Below, piece by piece: positions 50,001 through 63,500 of a stretch of 64,000 nucleotides of DNA. Location: the NCBI RefSeq assembly GCF_030867145.1, contig NC_134417.1, positions 6,363,577-6,427,576 of the forward strand. The letters run 5' to 3'. Position 1 is the first letter of the stretch. Each line of letters opens with the position of its first letter. Both the position numbers and the translations under genes were made by a program. Below the pieces are notes generated by a model. It saw nothing but the letters and a program-made list of their open reading frames with translations, searched no databases and was not told where the DNA came from. Source of the DNA: Opisthocomus hoazin. Lineage: Eukaryota; Chordata; Aves; Opisthocomiformes; Opisthocomidae.

Positions 50001-53000
50001 CAGCAGACGTAAGTATGCTTCTTACCACTCTTACTCAATATGCCAGATAAGCTACCAGGTCACTCAAGGATATTCATACCAAACATCAGTCTGAGCATTT
50101 CCCTACTAAAAATACAAATCCGAGCAGAGAATCATGTCGAAGAGATTTGTGCAAGAGGAAACAATGACTTGCCTTTATTTTCTTATCATCAGTTGCCACA
50201 GTTCCATCAGTGACCAAACCAGAAGTCATGGCCTGCTCCAAGAAGTTGTTCAATTTTTCTTCGTCATGGGTTGAGTTGGAGCCTGAAGTTTCAATTAAAA
50301 CATAGAAAGGGCTGCCTGAAAGTGAGGGAGAACAGAGTAAGCAGATGCTCTGGGCGAAAGCACAGGAATCTAGTGCAGGTTTTGAAGCTTTTCCCAAGCT
50401 TGGCACATTTAATGAGGTCGCTTTATTGCCCAAATTCTCTGGTGCCAGGCAGAAGGGCAGTGCAAGTGCCAATCTTATTGTAAGGCACTTCACTTGCATG
50501 CTCTATCCTTTACCCAGCCACCGCTTTTCATAAAGCTAGCAGTTTTGTGGGGACAAGTAGAAGTAAAAAGCCTTATCTTTAACAGACTTCCACCAAACAT
50601 GTTTGAAATTGAATACCAGGTACAAAAATTCTGAGGGATGCCCACACGCTCACTGACATATACACGAAAAACCAGGCTAAAACTCCCCAAGCAGTCCAAT
50701 GCCTCTTTCTACAGCATGAATGACACTGGTACCTGTCACTGGGCTGGACAGCTTGAGATGCCTCTCAACCAATTCCATGCACTTCTCATCCATGAACTCA
50801 TAGGCTGACAGGATCTCTCCCAGCATGGCTCTGGAAGTTGTAAATGTTTCCAGAACCTTAGCGAAACTCTGACACCCTTCAGAGACAGAAGAGAAACAGG
50901 AATCAGGACCAAAAACCAGCCCCCCCAAACCTTGTAAACAGTTTTAAAAAGTCTATCAGGCTTCAAAGTTGTCTTCCCCATCTCCAGAAAACGCAATTAC
51001 TCTTTGCTGTGGCAAGTACCTCTTGAACATTCTAAGACACTTCATACCAAAATGTCTGCCCCATCCTCCGTTCTCAGCACAGGAAATAAGGCAACCCAAG
51101 AGAAATTTAAAGGCCACTGTGAGAGTCCAGGCAAATTCTGGGGTCCACTGCACATATTCCACAGGTCTGTCAGCACTTGGGGTCTACTCTTCGCCTCCTA
51201 GCAGTTTAGCTTTCTGTTCTTAAGGCCACATCTGACACAAGCAAGCTGCCTGAGAAGTCCCTGCTGGCCTTGGAGGTTTTTGAGAAAAAAAACATTCTCA
51301 GTGAAGGCTCCCCACAAACAACTCCGCTAAAACGGAGACTCAGAAACAGCTTTTAAGCAGCCATGCCCAGCCAGGTACCCTGCTAATCCAGCCCCTGACC
51401 TGTAGACTTGACTCCCCTGCCTTGCCTTGTCACGATGGATTTATCGGGTGCCCGCTGGATTGCGGCTGCCTCTGCCTCCTGCCACCAGACTTGCCCTGCT
51501 CACCTCAACTTGTGTACTGTCAGACCGGGCCCTCATCCGTAAGGACACTGCCCTGCCTGCCTCTTTATCCTGCTAAGTTCTGGGCTCTCCTCTTCCCTTG
51601 CAGAGCAACCTGCCCTTGCAGGCATTTCACACATTTACACCACAGACATAACATACCCGCACAGGTATTTTAACATACAGCACCATTCTACTGCTCAGAA
51701 AGAAGGCGATGCTGGTAGTCCAGCTCAGCAGGCTGACCAGTGCTTTCTTCCCTCCATTCCTTTCCCTTCCTAGCCTCTGAATTCAGATGTGAAAGTACTA
51801 ATATCAGCTCCTACCTAGGAATGCCAGATTCACAGCCTTAGGTTTCTGAGGACAGAGTATGGAGACAGCAGTGATAACTCCCAAGGTCCCCTCAGATCCG
51901 ATGAAAAGCTGCTTCAAATCATAGCCCGTGTTATCTTTGCGCAGAGACGCCAAGCAGTCCAGAGCTGAGCCATCAGCCAGCACCTGTGGGAACACACAGA
52001 CCCCGTTAAAGCACCTGCATAGAAACCTGCAGTCACAAGCTTGTCTACTATCAAGCTGATGAAAAGCCACCACTAGCCTCGCACAGTGGACACCAGCTGC
52101 AGCCTCTTCCCACTGTCCCATCACTGTTCCTCCATTCCCAGCTCTTCCTCCTCTCTAGACCCTACCTGAGTCTTCTCCCAAACTGTTCTGCTTCTTTGCT
52201 CCTGGTGCTGTTTTGTACATGTTCCAACAGGACAAGCAGTAACAGAAGATCGAGTTTGCTCCACTTTTCTTACCAATGGTGGAGAAGATCAGCCATTCTT
52301 TGCAGCCCCAGATCCCATTATTCAACAGAAACAATGAACACTATTTGAAACAGTGAATATCGTTAACCAGAATGAAGTAAGGCCTCCACCACTTGAGTCT
52401 TAAATCAAGACTGAATGCCTCTAAGACACATTATTAGAGGCTGTTTTGACACTAGGGGGACTAATCTGAGAGAAAAAAAGCTCTCCTTTCTGGGCCTACA
52501 CAGTAAAACCAAACGGGGCTTTTGTTACCTGCCAAATTTATTTCCCAATAGCTCTTTGCTCCCAAGCCCTGAAATCTTTTAGCACCACTAATCCCAGCCT
52601 TCACACATAGAGGCAAGGCCTGTACGGCAGAAGCAGGCTGAGGAACAGGAAAGACTTTAGGAGAAAGCCAGCAGCCAAGCAAACCCGAAGCAGATGGTTC
52701 TATTAAAGCCAAGAGAGCAGCCACTAGAAGAGAGTGCCATAGAATGAATTTAGCAGAGCGTTCAGAGATCCACCGCTCCACAGAGGAACCAACATCGTGC
52801 AGATAACCTGGGATCACCAAAACTCTCCCTACCTTCTTTTCACTTCTCTGGATCCGAAAACCACCTAGTATCACTTCTGTCAGTAAGGACAGAGGTGGAA
52901 GCTGGAAACTGCGGTAGCAGAAACATATGCTACACGCATGAAGACACTTTTTGACCCTTCTCAAAAGAGCCGTGCAAGGAAAAGTTAAGCGTGTAAGCCT

Positions 53001-56000
53001 CGAGAGGAACTTGTCTGCATCAAGGACAGCTAAGGGCTAGAACATCAGGAGACGGTAAGAAGTAGAGGTTTAAACACAGAAGGGAACTGCCAGGTACTCG
53101 TCTTACCACTTCCAGTCCTAGCACGGTCCCTCGGAGAGAGCCGTATCTCAAGAGCCGTAAGCCTCCAGCATTTGTGGCCACATTACCACCGATGTGGCAG
53201 CTGCCTTTCGCTCCCAAGTCAAGCGGCATGATAAACCCCTGCTCCTCCAAGTACTCGTTGAGGTTCTCTAAGACGCAGCCAGCTTGGCACACGAGGATTC
53301 CTGAAACACAAACGTCCTGCTACGAGCTGATGCAGAAGGAGAAGGTGCCTCCTTTAAGAGGCGGGATAAGTGCAAGCAGATGCGAACGGCTCTTCCTCCA
53401 AAACTTTCTGAGATTGCATTTAAACACATAAGCAGCCTGTGCATGCTACAGGGCACTGTCCTAAGCCTCCTCAAGCCTAGGGGAGCTTTGCCATTGCCTT
53501 AACATCTGGTCATCCACAACCCCGGACAGGTAACACACAGTGACATGAAGTATAACTGTTGTTCTCCCTCTCTCTCTCTTTCTAAGAACTTAAATACTCA
53601 AACCAGCCTGATTCCTAACCCTCCAAACCCAAACAACCTCTAAGGTTTCCCCATACCTCCCTTCCCTCTGCTAGTGTAGCCATCTGATGCCTTCTTCAAC
53701 ACCATCATTCTGCTCCACCTGCTGGGTTTCTCATTTAATTTATGAACAAATAACAGGCTGTCCATGATTCTCTTCTCTCTCTCTTCCTCTTTCTGCCACC
53801 AGATGTATTTTTACATCTGCTACCGTTATAACCTAAGGATTACATCAGCAGCCTTGATGAAACGAATCTCTGATGCCCTATACGATGTCACTGGGCTGAA
53901 CCTTGGTGACCCTGCAGCTCTTGTCTCCCAGGAAAATGGGTGGTTTAGGGCCCAGGCCTCATTTCGGTACCTCACATCTCTCCGATATTTACCAGACACT
54001 TTGTCAAAGCTGATGATCCGGTTCATGAGAACAGTGGAGAGAATGATCTCATCAAAGACAGGAACGCTGCCCCCAACAAGGCCTGTGTTACCCCCCTGTG
54101 GGTTCACTGCCAGGTTCCTCTCATAGCAGTACCTGGAAGGGAAAACATTTCCAAAGTATTATGCATGTTAAGGCCATAGCCCCATCTATCAGAAGAGTTT
54201 CACCTCCTCATGAATGTCTCCTGTTGCGACAGCGCTCAACGCTCCTTAACATTAAGTGGCATTTAGCCTAAAGGTTAAAAAGATACAAAGGGATGGTTTC
54301 ACTGCAGAAGTGAGAAAGCACAACTCCTCCTCAAATTCACCCAGAACTTAGCAAAGGAACGAACACTTGGGGTTACTCCCGCGCATGTCGACAGATCGGC
54401 CACGCAACATCCGCCTGGAAGTCACAGCTCACTCTGTTTATATGCAAGCTGTTTATGTAGCAGTCTCTGTTAACAACTTGATTTCCTCAGTGGGCTCTGA
54501 CAGAGGACTTCTGGCAGTGCCTTAAGACATCACTGCCCTTCTCCTCCCCACAAGAAATGAATGACCTGTAGGCAACAAAGCATGTGCATCTATGCCTCCA
54601 CTGCTTCACCTTCCAGCCCGCCATATCCCTGGCAAAGCACCACCCATCACACCCTCTCCAAACTCACAGAAGTTCTTGCACGACCGATGGCACAAAGCCG
54701 CACTGCACCCACAGTTAGTTCAGAAGCCCTGACTTTACTGTCCTCTGGGTATTTGTTCTAGCAGAGCTAGGAGCAGGTTCATGCAGCTTTCAGCTCTTGA
54801 GCCAAACAGCGATCCCGCGTACTGATGCCCAGCTGGAGCCGTGCTCACACCCCCAAACCACAGAAGTGTTCTCACTGATTTAGTGGACAAAACGTTAGCT
54901 CCTCAAACGGCCTGATTCTGGTCTAACCTTCTTCACCTTTTCACATGGACTCTCCTGAATCCTTCAACACAACTGCCCCCTTGAGCACTGGTACAGCATC
55001 TAATTTTGACAATTTATTAGAGCAGAAAAGTCATCAATACTGAATTCACTTGCTTGTCTCTCCCTTCCATTTCTCTCCTCTACACCAAGCACTTTGAAGA
55101 CCCTTCTACTCAAAGCCATCAACTCTGATTTGATAAGTCTGCTGCTGCCCACTGAGCCTTTGCAAGGACATCTGGCTAGGAAAGATAAATCTAGTTTTGT
55201 GAAGCAAATGAAAGTTCGACCTTTGTTTCTACCTGATACTGACATGCCACCATCACCCCAGAAAAGCCAAGGGGCAGGGGAGAGCACACTGGGCCTGGAA
55301 AAAACAAGGCACAGGTGAAAGTCCCTTTCTGCCTTGAAAAATTTCAGCTCTGTATGTGAACATGTTCCTCATTATGAACCTGTAGGGTTTTTCTGACAAG
55401 TAACACTGCCTACCCACCAGTACACGCATACCCCCAGACTAGCAACAGCACGCAGTGCCTCCTGTCCTGGGAGCAGCTGGAACAAAAGGTATGTCAGGAA
55501 ACACGGGCAGTAGCAATACAAAGAGCAGAAGAGAGAGCTGAAGTCACCAGAGCTCAACCACAAGACACACAGTCAAGAAGAAAACAGCTTCAGCAATTCC
55601 ACTGCTTGAGCAATCAGTGCCTGAACATCTAGATGTTCCCTTCACCTGCCGGACCCTCCCAGAACAACCCTGAGTTTCCTCACCACAAAGCCCAGCAGGA
55701 ACGGTGTACGCTACCTGAGAACTTCAGACACCTCTGCTGTTGTCTGCGGCTTCAACATCAGCTTGCTACAGCCTGCAACGCAAGCAAGAGACTCTGAAGG
55801 CAAGTTGTGGGCTCTACAGAGGTCAGAGAGAAAAAGGTGGTAAAGTATGATATCCAAAATAAGAATACTCCCTCCGCTGTGAGGCAGAGTACTTTTAAAA
55901 CAAACATTTTTGATTACGTTAAAGCACTGTAAAAACTTTGTCTGTACATGTAGACTCGATTGCCAGTGGGGGCAATGGGAAATGTTTTACATTCTCATGA

Positions 56001-56731
56001 AACCTTTGCCAAAACCAACAGAAAATTCACAAAACTTGTTTTCTGAGGTTCAACCAAAACTTCATGAACTCTGAACTGGACCAGTTTAGTTCAGGAAAAA
56101 AGTAGTCAGTTAACAGGGCTTAAGATTTTTTTTAATGAAAGCTTGAAAAATTACCAGAAATGAGGTAATTGTCTAAGGAGTATTTTCTGTCAGGAAAACT
56201 CATTTTGCCTTGTCTGTAAAGGCATGGTCTGCTACAAAGAGAAAAGAGATTTTCTTTGGCGGACTTTTCATTATGGTCCCTTAACAGAAGCAGAGAGCAA
56301 GCCTTACCAAAACCGAAAAACAAACAAGCTCGCTTACCTCGGACTGACTTCAGCCAGTCCACGTTAAACGGCTTCAGCTCCTCCGGGTTTGTGATGACTC
56401 TGCCCGGCATTACGCGCTCAAAGAAGGCCAGGTCACCGTCGGACAGAGGGGAGAAGGGCAGCCGCCGCACTCCGTAACGCTCGCCGGTCAGCACGACCTC
56501 CTGGCAGCCGGAGGAGGCTGCGTGGAGCGCCCGCCTGCCCCGCACCCCCAGGCCCCACGGCCTGCAAACCGCGCTGGCGGGCGCGCCTGGCGGCCTCCCC
56601 CGCTGGAGCGGCCCCGGGGGGGCGGCCCCGCTCCGCCGCGCCGGGATCCTCCCGTGGAAGCTCGCCGGCCGCCTCAGCTGCGCCCAGCCGCTCCAGGCCG
56701 CGCGGCGGGGGGCCGCAGAGGCAATCCCCAT
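47091..56731 (-). CDS. D2HGDH: D-2-hydroxyglutarate dehydrogenase, mitochondrial
   Basis: This FAD enzyme oxidises D-2-hydroxyglutarate to 2-oxoglutarate in mitochondria. Nine minus-strand coding exons are 56731-56338, 55772-55715, 54132-53993, 53300-53107, 51983-51815, 50876-50733, 50315-50173, 49495-49330 and 47350-47091. Phases agree throughout and give 555 residues; human has 521, the difference lying in the Arg-rich targeting N-terminus. FAD-binding motifs are [12 protein letters not shown] (about 162-173) and [18 protein letters not shown] (about 227-244). Metal ligands equivalent to human His434, His441 and Glu475 are present as H468, H475 and E509, a constant offset of 34. All introns are GT-AG except the one after exon 50315-50173, which starts with GCAAGT. 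An acceptor-like CTTTCAG seven bases before the ATG implies an untranslated first exon in the CpG island. No break is seen. A CR1 sits in the last intron. Confidence 0.96.
48288..49064 (-). mobile_element. CR1 LINE, 5'-truncated, comparatively young
   Basis: Minus-strand translation shows [39 protein letters not shown] and [12 protein letters not shown], close to the CR1 consensus as I remember it. The 3' end at the left has repeated ATAGAATC octamers. It lies in the last D2HGDH intron (47351-49329), in the same orientation as the gene. The good preservation of motifs suggests a younger copy than those at 13149 or 43960. Confidence 0.94.
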
Positions 56732-57200
56732 CGTCGCCCTGAAAGGCAGAGGCCCAGCTCACGGGCGAGCTCCCCGGGCTCGGGGGCCGCCTCGCCCGGA
56801 GGCAGCAGCTCGGCCGCTCTCCCAGCCTGGGGGAGCCGGGGACAGGCCCCGGCCAGCGCGCCGGGCCCCCGGGGCGGGGGGGCCTGAGGGGGGACACCCG
56901 TGACCCAGCGCCTCAGACAGGAGCTCTCCCTCCCGCTGTGACCAACCCCCCGCCTGGACGCGGCGGCCCCACGCACCCCTCGGGGGACGGGGCAAGCCCC
57001 GCGCCCCTCCGACGCCCCGCAGCCCCGGGCCTTTCCCGGTGCGGGCACCAACCCAGCCACCGCCGCGGCCGGGCCCGCTGAGGCGGCGACTGCCAGCGCC
57101 ACGGCGCATGCGCGCAGCGTGGCTAGGCAGCGCCCCCCGGCGGCGGGAGGCCGGTAGCGCCCCCCGGCGGCGGGAGGCCGGCAGCGCCCCCCCGCGCCCC
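56480..57200. promoter_or_regulatory. CpG island, D2HGDH promoter and first exons
   Basis: This block is extremely rich in G, C and CpG and covers the first D2HGDH coding exon and some 450 bases upstream. It is the typical housekeeping promoter. The transcription start is probably near 56900-57110 on the minus strand, with an untranslated exon spliced to the acceptor at about 56739. The exact start and donor cannot be read with certainty. Confidence 0.8.
57128..57195. repeat. 27-bp GC-rich tandem repeat, about 2.4 copies
   Basis: The unit beginning CAGCGCCCCCCGGCGG occurs at 57128-57154 and, with one base changed, at 57155-57181. A third copy starts at 57182 and then diverges. It lies between the D2HGDH promoter and the ING5 polyadenylation signal. 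Confidence 0.88.
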
Positions 57201-57224
57201 CGCAACACGCTCTCGCACGCTCCT

Positions 57225-60200
57225 GTTCCCAAAAATACTTTTATTTATAACAATATAGCCATCATCTGTAACATGATCCAAAAATACAGATATACATTTT
57301 TACTTTACATTCCTTTTTTTTCTTAATAAAAAGATTTATATTCTCTTCCCTTTCCAAAGGGAACATAGATCTAATTCCTTTTAAAAACCAGAGCAACAGG
57401 GTTAAAGCCCTTTCCCCCCCAGTTCGGGCACGCTGCAGTACAGCTGAAGCCCGCAGGCGCTTCGACAATCTCCAGCAGAACATTCCTTTACATCTGTCAC
57501 AGTTTTGTTCACCCTTTTCCATGAAAGCAGATTTAACACTGTACATTCAAAAGTCAGGAGAAAGATTAAAAGCAAAAATGAAGGCTACTGGTATTTCTGT
57601 CTGTGAGGAGTTTAAGAAAGTCTCTGGAGCCAGGGGTGGGTGGCCACGAGCCGCCCTCGAGGCCGCCGGAGCCCCCGCGCTGGCCCGTTCCGAGTGGTAC
57701 CGGTTATTGCTGGTACAGGATGTTCTGACACGTGAGGGACGTCAGTCGTACAGCTGAGGAGCGTGCTGTACCTCACACCCCTCACCATCCCTAGCGAGCA
57801 ATCTTTCCTTCCGAGGGCCGATGCTAACTTCTAGAGCTTATTTTTCTTTTTGCTTTGCTGGTTAAGATGGAAAAGGAAGCCGGCTGCCCCGAGCCCCAGG
57901 AAGCGCTTGCTGCCAGACCACCTTCTGCTGTCCGACCCGGCCGCCTCTCCCGAGCTGAGGGTGCTCAGCTTCGCATTTCCTCATCTGCAGCCGCGCACTT
58001 CCTTAAGGACACGCTTCCAGCAAGACCTCCAGAGAGGCGCAACGGAATCGTGAGACTTGTTTCGAGTCAAATGCTTAACCTATAGCGCTACCACTACCAA
58101 CAAAAGCCAGGGTGGGGGCGAAAGTCATACACGATACCATCGGACGGAAGGAGAAAATAAAACCTGAAACGGCACCAGCGCTGGTCTTGAGGACGCGGTC
58201 ACGCTCCTGCGGCATTCCAGTGTAGCAGGTCGACGAGGTGCAGGTCTCACTCACCGCTTACTGAATTACAGGCTGGCCCATGAGGTATCACGAATAAACT
58301 TACCCTCAAAAAAGAGGCCACAAAAAAGAGGGCTGACTGCATTTCTAAGTTCAGGTTTGTGCGACTGTGCTTTTCCTCCCCCTTCCCTCCAGCAACCTGC
58401 TTCTGGTTTGTCTGCCGGCTTTCTGGGTGCTATTACAACAGCAACTGTGCATCATCTTGTAAACGTGACTACGGAAGCTTCATACGCAACGTACAGAGCG
58501 ATGCGACGCAGCGAAGGCACGTGCACCACACTTCAAATGAAAAGATCCGGGAGACAGGTTTGGGTTTTTTCCATAGCAGATGCAATAAATCTAAATGTTC
58601 ACAGAAACGCCGTCCCAGCATAAAGAGGTTCCTTCTACATCAGTCTTAACACACCTGCGGCATCTACAAAGCCCAGCGGAGCAAAGCAGGGAAGGAAAAT
58701 TGGCAAGAGCTGTGTTCTACTTTTTTTCATCACAAAGCACGAGGGTCAGTGTAACGAAAACAAAAAAAAGACCTTTTTCTTTTGGAAACAGGTGCCAAAA
58801 TCTTACTAGAAGTGTTTTGTTTTCTTCTGTTCCATTTATTCAGATTGTTTTTACAGCAGAACAAAAGCTTATCTGGAAGTTTGTCAATGCCTTTCCAGCA
58901 GCCCCATACCAAGAGCTCCTGCACAATGGTACGCAAAGTAGTACACAGCCCTGCACAAAGCCACCATCAGCGCCCACCAGGGATCACAGCCAGCGAAGGT
59001 CACGAACCCTGGCGCATACTGCTGCAGGGGGGGCTGGTTTGGGGCTTTTTTCCCCCCCCTCTCCCCTCTGCCAGCAGAATCACCTTTCCCCACAACATCT
59101 TTTATTGTTGGTGGGTAAGCCGCATAATACAGGAGATGTACATGTGAAGACAAGAGTGATCTCTGCTCTGCCCTCAACTTCTGCAGCCACTGTAACTCAG
59201 AGGAAGGAAAAAACAGAAAGACTTTCGTTTTCCTGCTCCTGATTTCCTTCTCTCTCTGCAGCAACTGACACTGATGACAGCAAGGATTCACATTCACAAT
59301 CTGAAAGGCAGCTTAAAGAAGCCAAGAACATGCAAATGTGCCCCTATTTAACAAGACAAGAAGTCATTTTAAAACATTCCTGCTGGATGGCCTTCTTCAA
59401 CAGCAGTGTTTCACGGCAAACGCTATTCAACACCCCCCACCAAGCTACCGCATGGCTGCCTTTCAGCTCGCCGCCCGCCATGGGAAGGTACCCGTCACAG
59501 CATCGTCCTTATGGAGCCTTCCCCTACAGCTCCTTTTCCCGATCGATCCAGGTGCAACACAGGCAAACACAAGTAACAAAAAAACAGGCCTTCATCTTCT
59601 TTTATGAATAAATCCGACTTTCTGTAAGAATACTGTAGGTTTCATCTTCACAGTAATGTACTTAAACGATCTTCAGAGAAATGGAAACAGCCAGGAAAGG
59701 TAACGCCCTCTCTCAATATTACTGTCACTAAGAAACACTGCAGGACAATTCCTTTGCTATTTGAAAGTTTCCTCCCAAAAGAGACAAACCTTTTCTACAA
59801 GGAGGTGAAAAGTCAAATGGTTTGCTTCTGTTAAGGTTCACGTGATCGGGGGCAAGATCAAGTGAAATAAAGGCAGTGCAAAAGTAGACAGAAGAAATTC
59901 ACTGAAAGAGAAGGTACGATCACACCTCTCTCCCACCCCTGCCCCGTCAAAACCAAGCACAGTGCTTGGCTCTGAGGGAACGGACACTGCAAACAGTGAG
60001 CCAGCTCTCCCGTTCCTTTCCATACTGCAAAACTGCAGAACAAATGGACTTCTCACCTAAACGACAGAGCCTACTTCTTTCGTGCAGACTACATAGGAGA
60101 AAATTCCTTCCTCTCTGCCACACCAAGCTCCAGGCCTAAACTATTTCCATGCTGGCAATGTGCTGTGCTGAAGATACATGCATTTTCTTCTCCTGCAATA

Positions 60201-60513
60201 CCTTACGTGGTTTCACAGACTCCTACAAACTAGCAGAGACTACAGCCACCAGCTGCCCTAGCACTTCACGGTAACACCGATTTCAGGGCTCTGCAAGTGG
60301 AACATAAATAAAATCCCCAGGGCAAAGGGATTTGGGACCCTCTCCCAATGTCATTTTCTTATGAGAGAACAGGAATTACAACTGGCCACTGGACAATTAA
60401 TTATCATACCAGAAAAAGGTAGGTTAAAAAAAAAATCTAGGATAATATTGCAACATGAATGAAGGAATATATTAAATTCTTCTTGCCTCAGACGATGAGT
60501 TCCCCTCTACTCC
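57225..60513 (-). other. ING5: ING5 3' untranslated region
   Basis: These 3.3 kb follow the ING5 stop codon and reach to the polyadenylation signal at 57240-57245. No conserved coding exon is seen. Open frames up to 215 codons on the plus strand (58595-59242) are antisense to it and match no family. A long 3' UTR is usual for ING5 in other vertebrates. Confidence 0.6.
57240..57245 (-). terminator. Polyadenylation signal of ING5
   Basis: AATAAA on the minus strand sits at the edge where AT-rich sequence changes abruptly to the D2HGDH CpG island. It is the last canonical signal before that promoter, so ING5 transcripts probably end near 57215-57230. Another AATAAA-like hexamer lies about 90 bases earlier in the transcript. 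Confidence 0.6.
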
Positions 60514-63500
60514 TTACTTCTTTTTCTTTCTTTCCTGAACACAACGAGGACAAAACCTACAGGGGAAAAAGAGGCAGTAATTAGTTCCTGAAGTTAACAA
60601 CACACAGCCCAAAACCCTCTTTACTATTTGGGAATGAATGGGTGGGAGGGTGGTTTAAAAGCAGCCAATTTAAGTAACTGCAACAATTTTGCAGTTCACT
60701 TTCACTTCAGCCTGTTTCTGACAGGCATCTAGGTAGATGAGAGTGGTCCATTAAACAGAAACTACATACAGAACAAGCCTGTGATTCTTTCCAAGATGAG
60801 CACATACATAGGCAAAACCTAAAGCAGTCTTCAAACTTTGCTTCCAGAAGTGAAAAAAATAAATACGTGTCTTATCAATTTTCACCATAGCCGCAACTAC
60901 ATGACAATACAGCAAACCTGAGATGTAACACATACATGATTACACAAGCCTCGAATCAAAAATGGCTCTGTTTATCATGCAGTTTTGCATATGCCCGGGT
61001 CCTTGTTTTGCTCCCACCAGAATCTTAGACTCCTGTGGAAGCAGACTTTAGGAAGAAGGTGCTCCTTGTACCTTTGACCTTCACACAAACACAATTCCAA
61101 ACCTTGCAAACTCTCTGATGAGAAAAGCAAAGCTCCTCTCTCAGGAAGGGTCACAATGGGGTTTTAATTTTTATTGTGATTCCTATTGAGGCAAATTGTA
61201 GCCTGATAAAAAAGCTGTACGTTGTCATACTTACCATTTCCCTTTTGGTTTGGTGGTGAGGTCCACACAAGCGAAGTGGAACCATTCAATTGGGCACTGC
61301 AAAACAGAAAGGAAAAACCCACAGAAGAGACACTCAGTGTTTCACAAATGTCACTTTGATTTCGTATGATCTAACTGAGCAAGTACCCCCCCGCCCCCGG
61401 ATTTCAGTGTTGTGACGTAGCGAACCATCTCAAGCGCTTACATCTGGGTTGTCACAGCCAATCATTTCTCCATAGGACACCTGGTGACACAGGCAGTAGG
61501 TAGGTTCGTTGGGGTCCACTGGCATGTCCAGGACATCCGAGGGATGCACCGACAGGATGGTATCAGCAAACTCTGATCTGTGGACAAGGACAGGTTGCGG
61601 ACAACACATTTTTCAGTTGCAGGCAACACCATGTTTCCAAGACCTAAATCCCAGATGGGAAAATTCAGTTTTAACAGTATCTTTGCTAAAACACACTGAC
61701 CCTACTTTAGAGTTGAGATTACAGGACTGCATCTTATCCAATAATTAAAATCATACGGTAGGTCTGATCAAACACAAAACATGAGCTTGACTATAAAGGA
61801 TTAAGAGAATGATTTGTAGATGCTATGACTACAGTAACAAAATAAATGTGCAGATCACTTCTGCTCACAGATAGAAGAATCTGATTCCCCTCCCCGCCCA
61901 ATCAGTTTTTATATATATATTCTTTTATCTTGCCAGGCATGAGTGAACCCTCTTGCTCTGACAGGATTGTATTAAACTGACCTGTCAGTAATGCTCAGTG
62001 GAAGCTGTTTTTTTCTTTTCTGCCCCTCCATTTAGCCAGTCGAAAAAATCAGAATTAACAGGGCTCCTCTAATACAAATCATATGACAGAGAGGGGATGT
62101 GCTTTCCTCCTTGCTTCACAAAACCAAATTAGGTTGCTTAAGACTATTTAGGACATGATCGTTTGAAAACAACCCCCAAAATCCTCCAAGATGTCTATAA
62201 CAACAACAAAACACCAGGTTTTATCTCAATGGGCAAGTATTTCTTTTTATAATCAAGACCACAAGCAACTGTTAAAAATAGCCGCATGACAAAAAAAATC
62301 AAAGCTATTTTCTCCCAGCTTGCCAACAGCAACAGAGATGTGGATCTTGTCCTTCCAGACAGAGGGCATTCCAGGCACGCTGAGTTACCACATGCCAACC
62401 AAGAAGTTAATTAACAAAGCTGACTTGTCCTAAGCAGGACACTAATGACATGGAGTAAGACCAGAACACTCTTAACACCGCTCACCATCCAGACACGAGT
62501 CATAAACAGGGTAACATGAGCCTGCAGAAAGTTCATGAAGTGTCAAGCCAAAGTCACTGGAGCTGTGACTGGGTACGCCTTACCCTCCTTTGAGTTTCTT
62601 TTTCTTTGGTGTGTCTTCTTCAGATGTTCGCCGGCCTCGACCACGAGAGCCTCTTTTGTCTTTCTGACTTCGTCCCTCTATAAAGGAACAAAAATGAAAC
62701 ACCATTGTTTCAACCTATTTGAATACCAGAAACACTCCAGATGTTTTTCTTTTGATGCATTTATTGTTTTGAAATGTGTAACTGAATATGAATGCTGATT
62801 CTGAAATACATTTTTATGCTGCACATACGTCAAGTTAGCACGTACTACAACTGAGCAAACTTTCGCATTCGCAGGTTTGGCAATGAAATCATTGCAGTAC
62901 AATGTTAGCCCATATTGTTGCACAAGATACACACAGCATCACATTTGATTAGATATGTTGTATTTTTGTTTTTTAAAAATATCTCAGTATATTTTTAAAC
63001 ACTCAGCCAGTTAATTGGTTACTCAATAACTAACTTTTAATAACTCAATAACTAATAAGTAACTTTTATCTCCACATCCCTGACCTTACTCCTTATTTCA
63101 CAGTTAAGGCCATAAAGCTGTATAAATAAATAAAGCTCAAATTTCACTGTAATCATACGACATTTCTAGTATGCATTACAGAAACTGGTACCTTCCTTCA
63201 ACTCCTAATTTTTCCTGCTGTTCTCAGCTTGACTAGTATTCAAATTCTGGTAAAGAGAGTGAAATAGACAAATCTCTCCTCAAAAAGATCTTAGAACTTA
63301 GTAACAGATCAAGCCTGATACTAAACCTGTTACCCTCCAGAGCTGCAAGAACCTCAGTTCAAGTTTGTCACAGTTAGCTCCCCCTTGGCCAGCACCCCCC
63401 TTACAGCAAGTAACCATGGGCCACCTCGGGGTGATCTGGCAAGCAGAGACAGTATGTTAGATCCCAGCACTAGATTTTCTTTTCTTCACCTGTTTACTGC

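Noticed and set aside
58595-59242. A 215-codon plus-strand frame
   Set aside because: It is antisense to the ING5 3' UTR and matches nothing known.
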